Source: Streptosporangiaceae bacterium
GTDB taxonomy: Bacteria > Actinomycetota > Actinomycetes > Streptosporangiales > Streptosporangiaceae
Assembly (NCBI GenBank): GCA_030038715.1
Contig: JASHSO010000288.1
Location: forward strand, 1 to 11,869
DNA: 11,869 bases
Direction: 5' to 3'
Shown: one piece after another, positions 6,525 to 11,869 of the stretch
Position numbering within the stretch: position 1 is the stretch's first letter
Layout: each line of letters begins with the position of its first letter
The notes under the pieces: generated by a model
The model's database searches: none
Seen by the model: only the letters and a program-made list of their open reading frames with translations
What the model was told of the DNA's origin: nothing
Made by a program: the position numbers and the translations under genes

Positions 6525-9500
6525 GACTCGTTCGTGCATCTGCATGTCCACACCGAGTATTCGATGCTGGACGGTGCCGCGAGGCTCAAGGACCTGTTCG
6601 GCGAGTGCGAGCGCTCCGCGATGCCGGCAATCGCGATAACCGACCACGGCAACGTGTACGGCGCCTACGACTTCTGGTCTAAGGCGAACGCGGCTGGCAT
6701 CAAGCCGATCATCGGCACTGAGGCCTATGTTGCGCCTGAGCACCGCGGGCACAAGCAGCCGGTTCGCTGGGGCACGCCTGCGCAGAAAGACGACGACGTG
6801 TCGGGTGGCGGCGCCTACACGCACATGACGCTGCTGGCTGAGACGACCGAGGGCATGCATAACCTGTTCACGCTCTCGTCGCTGGCCTCGCTGGAAGGCT
6901 ATTTCCGCAGGCCAAGGATGGACCGGGAACTCCTGGCCCGGCACGCTAAGGGCCTCATCGCCACTACTGGGTGCCCGAGCGGCGAGGTACCGACGAGGCT
7001 GCGGCTCGGGCAGTACGAGCAGGCGCTCGCCGCCGCGGCTGACTTCCGCGACATCTTCGGCGCCGGGAACTACTACGTCGAGCTGATGGAGCACGGCCTG
7101 GAGATCCAGCGCCGGGTTGCAGACGGACTGCGGAGCATCGCGACCGAACTGGGCCTGCCATACCTGGTCACGAACGACTCGCACTACACCCGCGAGTCGG
7201 ACGCCGCCGCACACGAGGTCCTGCTCGCCGTGCAGACCGGCACGAACCTGGCAGATCCCGAGAGGCTCCAGTTCGAAGGGACGAGCTTCTATCTGAAGAG
7301 CCCGCAGGAAATGCGTGCGCTTCGTCAGGACGAGGACTGGCAGTCCGGCTGCGACAACACGCTGCTGATAGCCGAGCGGGCCAGTGCGACGTTCACCAAG
7401 TCCAACCTGATGCCGGTCTTCCCGCTGCCCGACGGCGAGACGGAGCAGAGCTGGCTGCGCAAGGAAGTCTGGCGCGGCATGGACTGGCGCTACCCGCACG
7501 GCTATGACGAGCAGCGGCGGCGGCAGGCCGAGTATGAGATGGGCGTCATCGAGACGATGGGGTTCTGCTCGTACTTCCTGGTCGTTGCCGACTTCATCAT
7601 GTGGGCCAAGCGGAACGGCATCCGGGTTGGCCCGTGCCGCGGCTCTGCGGGCGGCTCGATCGTGTCATACGCCCTCGGCATCACTGACCTGGACCCGATC
7701 TTCCATGGCCTCGTGTTCGAGCGATTCCTCAACCCGGAGCGCGTTTCGATGCCGGACATCGACATCGACTTCGACGAGCGCAGGCGCGGTGACGTGATCC
7801 GGTACGTCACAGAGAAGTACGGCGACGACCGGGTGGCACAGATCATCACCTACGGCACCATCAAGGCCAAGGCGGCGGTCAAGGATGCGGCGCGCGTGCT
7901 GGGCTTCCCCTATGCGCTGGGCGACCGGATCACGAAGGCCTTCCCGCCTGCGGTGCTGGGCAAGGACATCCCGCTGGCGGGCATCTTCGAGCCCGATCAC
8001 CCGCGCTATGGCGAGGCAGCCGAGCTCCGGGCCATGTACCAGGCCGAGCCGGAGGTGCAGCAGGTGATCGACACTGCACGCGGTCTGGAAGGGCTGATCC
8101 GCCAGCCGGGTGTGCACGCCGCCGGCGTAATCATGAGCAGCGAGCCGCTGATGGATCACATCCCGGTGTGGCGGCGGGAAGCCGACGGGGCCATCATCAC
8201 CCAGTTCGACTACCCGGCCTGCGAGGACATCGGCCTGCTCAAGATGGACTTCCTCGGGCTGCGCAACCTGACGATCCTCGAGGACGCTGTGGCCGGGATT
8301 AAGGCCAACCGTGGGCTTGAGGTCGACCTGGACCGCCTGCCCTTGGACGACAAGCCCACCTACGAGTTGCTAGCCCGCGGTGACACGCTCGGGGTGTTCC
8401 AGCTCGAAGGCGGCCCGATGCGAGCCCTGCTGCGGGCGATGCGGGCGGACAAGTTCGGCGACATCTCCGCGGTGAACGCGCTGTATCGGCCGGGCCCGAT
8501 GGCCAGCGCCCCGGTGTACGCCGACCGCAAGACCGGCCGCGCCCCGGTCACTCCCATTCATCCTGAGCTGGCAGCAGCCCTGGAGGACATCCTGGGTGAG
8601 AGCTATGGCTTGCTGGTGTACCAGGAAGACGTGATGTATGCCGCGCAGCGGCTAGCTGGCTACTCGCCTGGCAAGGCCGACCTGCTGCGCCGAGCCATGG
8701 GCAAGAAGAAGAAGGAGGTCCTGGACGCCGAGTACGAGCCCTTCGCCGCAGGGATGCGGGCCAATGGCTACTCCGAGCATGCCATCAAGACCATCTGGGA
8801 TGTGATGGTCCCGTTCTCCGGCTACGCCTTCAACAAGGCGCACGCGGCTGGCTACGCGCTGGTCGCCTACTGGACGGCCTACCTCAAGGCGAACTACCCG
8901 GCCGAATTCATGGCGGGCCTGCTGACTTCGGTGGCTGGCGATAAGGACAAGTCGGCGCTGTACCTGAATGAGTGCCGAAGGATGGGCATCAAGGTGCTGC
9001 CGCCGGACGTCAATGCCTCGGCCGCGGTATTCACGCCGGTTGGCACCGACATCAGGTTCGGCCTCGCTGCGGTGCGCAACGTGGGCACCTCTGTCGTGGA
9101 GTCCATCGTGGCTGCCCGCCAGTCCAAGGGCGCCTTCACCAGCTTCTCCGACTTCCTGCGCAAGGTGCCGGTCAACGTGTGCAACAAGCGGGTGATCGAG
9201 TCCTTGATCAAGGCCGGCGCGTTCGACTCGTTCGGTACCCCCCGGCGTGGCCTGATGCTGATACACGAGCAGGCGGTGGACGCGATCATCGATGTCAAGC
9301 GCAACGAGGCCATCGGTCAAGACTCGCTATTCGGTGCCGACAGCGACGACGACATGACCTTTGACGTGCCAGTCCCCGACGGGGAGTGGGAGAAGGCCAC
9401 GCTGCTCGCCTTCGAACGGGAGATGCTCGGCCTGTACGTGTCTGATCACCCGCTGCTTGGCATCGAGCATGTCCTGGCCGCGGCCACCGACTGCTCTTTG

Positions 9501-10052
9501 GCCGAACTGGTCGGCTCGGTCGACGACGAAGCGGACCGAGGCGGCCGGGCAGATCGCCCCGACGGCCAGGCCGTCACCGTCGGCGGCATCCTGTCTGGCG
9601 TGCAGCGGAAGGTGACCAGACAAGGCGGCACGTGGGCGACCGCCACGCTGGAGGACACCGAAGGCGCTATCGAGGTGATGTTCTTTCCCGCCACGTACGC
9701 CCAGTGCATGAGCCAGGTAGTAGATGACGCCATCGTGGTCGTGCGGGGACGGCTGGACCGCCGCGACGAGGTACCGAAGCTGGTCGCTATGGAGGTGAGC
9801 ACCCCCGAAATCACTGCGGGGCAGACTGGCCCTTTTGTGGTGTCGCTGACCGAGCGCAGGTGCGTCCCGCCAGTCATCGATCGGCTGAAGGAGGCGCTGC
9901 GAACCCATCCGGGTCCCACCGAGGTGCACCTGCGGCTGCTCGCCGGTGACCGGGTCAAGCTGCTGAGGCTCGACGACAAGCTGCGGGTCCAGCCGTCGCC
10001 TTCGCTGCTTGCCGATCTCAAGCAGCTGCTGGGACCGGGCTGCGTCGGCTAG
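6522..10052 (+). CDS. dnaE: DNA polymerase III subunit alpha (DnaE1)
   Basis: Replicative DNA polymerase of the chromosome, 1176 residues, the usual DnaE1 size. The N-terminal PHP domain keeps what look like all nine metal ligands: H8, H10, D17, H42, E67, H101, C151, D219 and H221. In M. tuberculosis this domain is the 3'-5' proofreading exonuclease, so the same is likely here. Palm catalytic aspartates are D412 and D414 (PDIDIDFD) and D576 (KMDFLGL), equivalent to E. coli D401, D403 and D555. QDSLF (933-937) fits the beta-clamp-binding motif. An OB fold follows at about 1018-1070 (VTVGGILSGVQRKV...IEVMFFPATYA), and the C-terminus LLADLKQLLGPGC is typical. One oddity: the glycine-rich GPGRGSAAGS motif reads GPCRGSAGGS, with Cys372 where I expect Gly. 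The gene lies 64 bases after the HNH gene, and I see no convincing promoter in that gap. Confidence 0.97.
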   Translation: MDSFVHLHVHTEYSMLDGAARLKDLFGECERSAMPAIAITDHGNVYGAYDFWSKANAAGIKPIIGTEAYVAPEHRGHKQPVRWGTPAQKDDDVSGGGAYTHMTLLAETTEGMHNLFTLSSLASLEGYFRRPRMDRELLARHAKGLIATTGCPSGEVPTRLRLGQYEQALAAAADFRDIFGAGNYYVELMEHGLEIQRRVADGLRSIATELGLPYLVTNDSHYTRESDAAAHEVLLAVQTGTNLADPERLQFEGTSFYLKSPQEMRALRQDEDWQSGCDNTLLIAERASATFTKSNLMPVFPLPDGETEQSWLRKEVWRGMDWRYPHGYDEQRRRQAEYEMGVIETMGFCSYFLVVADFIMWAKRNGIRVGPCRGSAGGSIVSYALGITDLDPIFHGLVFERFLNPERVSMPDIDIDFDERRRGDVIRYVTEKYGDDRVAQIITYGTIKAKAAVKDAARVLGFPYALGDRITKAFPPAVLGKDIPLAGIFEPDHPRYGEAAELRAMYQAEPEVQQVIDTARGLEGLIRQPGVHAAGVIMSSEPLMDHIPVWRREADGAIITQFDYPACEDIGLLKMDFLGLRNLTILEDAVAGIKANRGLEVDLDRLPLDDKPTYELLARGDTLGVFQLEGGPMRALLRAMRADKFGDISAVNALYRPGPMASAPVYADRKTGRAPVTPIHPELAAALEDILGESYGLLVYQEDVMYAAQRLAGYSPGKADLLRRAMGKKKKEVLDAEYEPFAAGMRANGYSEHAIKTIWDVMVPFSGYAFNKAHAAGYALVAYWTAYLKANYPAEFMAGLLTSVAGDKDKSALYLNECRRMGIKVLPPDVNASAAVFTPVGTDIRFGLAAVRNVGTSVVESIVAARQSKGAFTSFSDFLRKVPVNVCNKRVIESLIKAGAFDSFGTPRRGLMLIHEQAVDAIIDVKRNEAIGQDSLFGADSDDDMTFDVPVPDGEWEKATLLAFEREMLGLYVSDHPLLGIEHVLAAATDCSLAELVGSVDDEADRGGRADRPDGQAVTVGGILSGVQRKVTRQGGTWATATLEDTEGAIEVMFFPATYAQCMSQVVDDAIVVVRGRLDRRDEVPKLVAMEVSTPEITAGQTGPFVVSLTERRCVPPVIDRLKEALRTHPGPTEVHLRLLAGDRVKLLRLDDKLRVQPSPSLLADLKQLLGPGCVG

Positions 10053-10126
10053 CCCCGTGTAGGATCGGGGGCCTGAGGTGAGCCGGGAAGCCTGGTCGGC
10101 GGTCAGTAGCGGTCGGGAGGCTCGCC

Positions 10127-11458
10127 ATGAGGCTGATACGCGGGTCGGAGTGGCGCCGGGAGGTCCTGCGCACCAACCTGTGGTTCGTTCCGGCGGTCGA
10201 GGTGGCGGGGGCCGCGATTCTGTTCGTCGGCACCTACTCGCTGGACAGGGCGGCCTACGACGGCGTGTTCACGGTGCCGGGCTGGGCCATCAGCGGATCG
10301 CCCGACGTGGCCAGGACCGTGCTCACTGCCATCGCCGCCGCAGTGATCACCGTTGTCGGCGTCGTGTTCTCGATCGTGATCGTCGCCCTGACGCTGACAT
10401 CGACCCAGTTCGGACCGCGCATGCTGCGCAATTTCATCCGGGACCGGGGAACCCAGGTCACGCTGGGCACGTTCGTGGCGACGTTCGTCTACGCGGTGCT
10501 GACGCTCGGCGCGGTCGGCCAGGGCGACCACGGCAGCTTCGTGCCGCACATCAGCGTGACGATGACGCTGGTGCTGATGCTCGCCGACCTCGCCGTGCTC
10601 ATCTACTTCCTGCACCACATCGCCGCCCAGATCCAGCTCCCGCAGGTCATCGCGGGAATTGCCGCGGACCTTCAGGGCGCCATCGAACTGCAGGCAGGGG
10701 ACCAGTCGGTCGGCACCGAGGCGCAGCTCGCGGCGCTGCTGATAGCCAACATGGACGGTCAGCCGGGCGTGGTCGGCGCGCCGCGTAGCGGATACCTGCA
10801 GTTCATCCAGCACGAGACGCTTGTCAGCATCGCCAGCGAGGTCGGCGCGGTGATCCACTTGCGGTACCGCCCCGGGCACTTCCTCGTGCAGGGCAATGCG
10901 TATGCGAGTGTCTGGCCGGCCGAGGCAGCCGACAGGGTGGCTCGCGAGCTGGCCAGGGCGCACATCACCGGTCCGTACCGGACGCTTGCGCAGGACGTCT
11001 CCTTTGGCGTTGACCAGCTTGTCGAGATCTGCATCCGCGCGTTGTCTCCCGCCGTCAACGACACGTTCACGGCGCTGACCTGCATCGACTGGATTGGAGA
11101 CAGCTTGTGCAAGGTCACAGGCCGATGGCAGCCGACGAGGGTCTACCGAGACTCGGGCGGCGAAGTGCGGGTGATCACCACCGAGACCACCTGGGAGCGG
11201 CTGGTCCGGCGCGCGTTTGAGAAGGTCCGTCAGGCCGGCGCCGGGATGCCGGCGGTGATGATCAGGCAGCTCGATGCGCTTGCCAAGATCATGGAACGTA
11301 CCACCAGGGCCGAGGAATGGCAGGTACTGCTCGACCAGGCAGCGATGATCTCCAGGCTGAGCGACGCCACGGTGGCTGAGCCAAGCGACCGGGCTGACAT
11401 CGACCGGGCACACCAGCGGGTGCTCGCTGCTAGGCCGATCGTCACCGACCGGGCCTGA
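10127..11458 (+). CDS. DUF2254 family membrane protein
   Basis: A 443-residue membrane protein of unknown function. Four membrane segments are visible at about 18-38, 62-90, 111-130 and 141-163, followed by a soluble domain of about 280 residues. Family hallmarks are TSTQFGPRMLRNFIRDRGTQ (91-110) between segments two and three, and DVSFGVDQLVEICIRALSPAVND, whose ALSPAVND ends at Asp312. Thr313 follows where I recall Pro in many relatives. The start is supported by GGGAGG at 10115-10120, six bases before the ATG. It lies 74 bases after dnaE in the same direction and could be read from its own or the dnaE transcript. The stop is two bases from that of the convergent permease. Family assignment rests on recognised motifs; no function can be given. 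Confidence 0.9.
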   Translation: MRLIRGSEWRREVLRTNLWFVPAVEVAGAAILFVGTYSLDRAAYDGVFTVPGWAISGSPDVARTVLTAIAAAVITVVGVVFSIVIVALTLTSTQFGPRMLRNFIRDRGTQVTLGTFVATFVYAVLTLGAVGQGDHGSFVPHISVTMTLVLMLADLAVLIYFLHHIAAQIQLPQVIAGIAADLQGAIELQAGDQSVGTEAQLAALLIANMDGQPGVVGAPRSGYLQFIQHETLVSIASEVGAVIHLRYRPGHFLVQGNAYASVWPAEAADRVARELARAHITGPYRTLAQDVSFGVDQLVEICIRALSPAVNDTFTALTCIDWIGDSLCKVTGRWQPTRVYRDSGGEVRVITTETTWERLVRRAFEKVRQAGAGMPAVMIRQLDALAKIMERTTRAEEWQVLLDQAAMISRLSDATVAEPSDRADIDRAHQRVLAARPIVTDRA

Positions 11459-11477
11459 GGTCAGGCGTCGCGCCGGT
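11448..11477. terminator. Possible bidirectional hairpin across convergent stop codons
   Basis: GCCTGA (11453-11458) and TCAGGC (11461-11466) are inverted repeats that contain the two stop codons, with GG between. An outer pair, ACCGG (11448-11452) and CCGGT (11473-11477), can extend the stem across a six-base bulge. There is no T-tract on either strand. A terminator shared by both genes is plausible because there is no other intergenic space, but the structure is modest. Confidence 0.35.
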
Positions 11478-11869
11478 CCAGCAGGTAGGCGGCGATGGCA
11501 AGAAGCAGGGCGGCCCAGATGCACAGGATCCCAAAGCCCTCCCATGCGCTGAGCAGCTGCGGGCTTGGCGGATGAATGAGATACACCTGCGATCCAGCCT
11601 GCACTGGCAGGTAGGCGTTGAGGTGGTTGTAGAACGACGTGTCCGGCAGCAGTCCGGTCAGGATCGGCAGCACGAACGCGACGCAGACCGCGACGCTGAT
11701 AGCACCCGCCGTGTGTCGCATCAACGCGCCGATGGCCATGGCAAACAGGCCGAAGACTGTCAGGTACAGTCCGGCGCCGATGGTGGCCCGGAGCACCCCG
11801 AAGCTGCTCAGCGTCACCGAGACGTGCGGGTGCAAGATCGCCGCGCCGACGAAGAGCGAGCCGAACGCC
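11461..11869 (-). CDS. ABC-2-type transporter permease, C-terminal part (cut by window edge)
   Basis: The frame runs open from the right edge to a TGA at 11461-11463, giving the last 135 or so residues of a membrane protein. Three hydrophobic segments are visible: GVLRATIGAGLYLTVFGLFA, AISVAVCVAFVLPILTGLL and ILCIWAALLLAIAAYLL, ending in DRRDA. The pattern GALMRHTAGAISV, then NAYLPVQAGSQVY and the closing WAALLLAIAAYLLDRRDA resembles the C-terminus of ABC-2 permeases common in Streptomyces, which usually pair with an ATPase gene next door. The first in-window start-like codon (TTG at 11833-11835) is internal, since coding sequence continues upstream of it. The substrate is unknown and the ATPase, if present, lies outside the window. 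It converges on the DUF2254 gene. Confidence 0.75.
   Translation of the reverse strand, partial: AFGSLFVGAAILHPHVSVTLSSFGVLRATIGAGLYLTVFGLFAMAIGALMRHTAGAISVAVCVAFVLPILTGLLPDTSFYNHLNAYLPVQAGSQVYLIHPPSPQLLSAWEGFGILCIWAALLLAIAAYLLDRRDA

Noticed and set aside
6378..7499. Minus-strand open frame of 373 codons opposite dnaE
   Set aside because: The composition is typical of antisense frames in GC-rich DNA, no motif is seen, and the opposite strand encodes the conserved PHP domain.
10053..10070. TAGGAT (10060-10065) as a promoter, or CCCCG-N8-CGGGG as a terminator, after dnaE
   Set aside because: There is no -35 match for the first and no T-tract with only a five-pair stem for the second. The two readings also exclude each other.
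10103..11545. Minus-strand open frame of 480 codons covering the whole DUF2254 gene
   Set aside because: It is longer than the real gene, but it is rich in Arg, His and Asp with no domain signature and also overlaps the permease gene in another frame. The plus-strand frame has membrane segments, family motifs and a ribosome site.
11461..11835. A complete 124-residue small membrane protein starting at TTG 11835
   Set aside because: The frame continues without a stop to the window edge with hydrophobic coding-like sequence, so this is the C-terminal part of a larger permease.

Overview
This window is a stretch of core chromosome from a high-GC actinomycete. The strongest evidence is the gene set and its order. 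There is an isoleucyl-tRNA synthetase of the Streptomyces type, with a PTANGMPGVHH signature in place of the common HxGH. Next to it are a DksA/TraR-like zinc-finger protein, lspA and an RluA-family pseudouridine synthase. A 1176-residue actinobacterial DnaE1 follows, with an intact PHP metal site. The same ileS-lspA-rluA-dnaE neighbourhood is known from Streptomyces and, with other genes between, from Mycobacterium tuberculosis. I cannot name the genus; a Streptomyces/Streptosporangiales-like actinomycete fits, but a phylogeny would be needed.

Layout. Positions 1-2882 (minus strand) hold ileS, whose last roughly 90-100 codons lie outside the window. A 169-bp divergent control region (2883-3051) separates it from a plus-strand cluster. 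That cluster is dksA-like (3052-3471), lspA (about 3444-4058, overlapping the previous gene) and the RluA-family pseudouridine synthase (4055-4984, ATGA overlap with lspA). It is compact enough to be one operon, and a perfect 22-bp palindrome lies six bases after it. A DUF222/HNH (13E12-type) gene then sits alone (about 5063-6457), with a possible leaderless promoter. dnaE follows (6522-10052, GTG start with a good Shine-Dalgarno site), then a DUF2254 membrane protein (10127-11458). The end of an ABC-2-type permease converges from the minus strand (11461 to the window edge), with only two bases between the two stop codons.

How the genes fit together. Most products are housekeeping: tRNA charging, stringent-response-type transcription control, lipoprotein signal-peptide removal, rRNA pseudouridylation and chromosome replication. 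The HNH gene is the one element that looks accessory. DUF2254 and the permease are membrane proteins of unknown role here.

I found no convincing undescribed system. The points most worth a second look are the palindrome at 4990-5011, the altered GPGRGSAAGS motif in DnaE (GPCRGSAGGS), the solitary HNH gene inside a conserved neighbourhood, the missing T-box upstream of ileS, and small hairpins beside the dksA-like ribosome binding site and across the convergent stop codons. There are no tRNA or rRNA genes, CRISPR arrays or insertion sequences visible, and no gene-free stretch longer than 300 bases.
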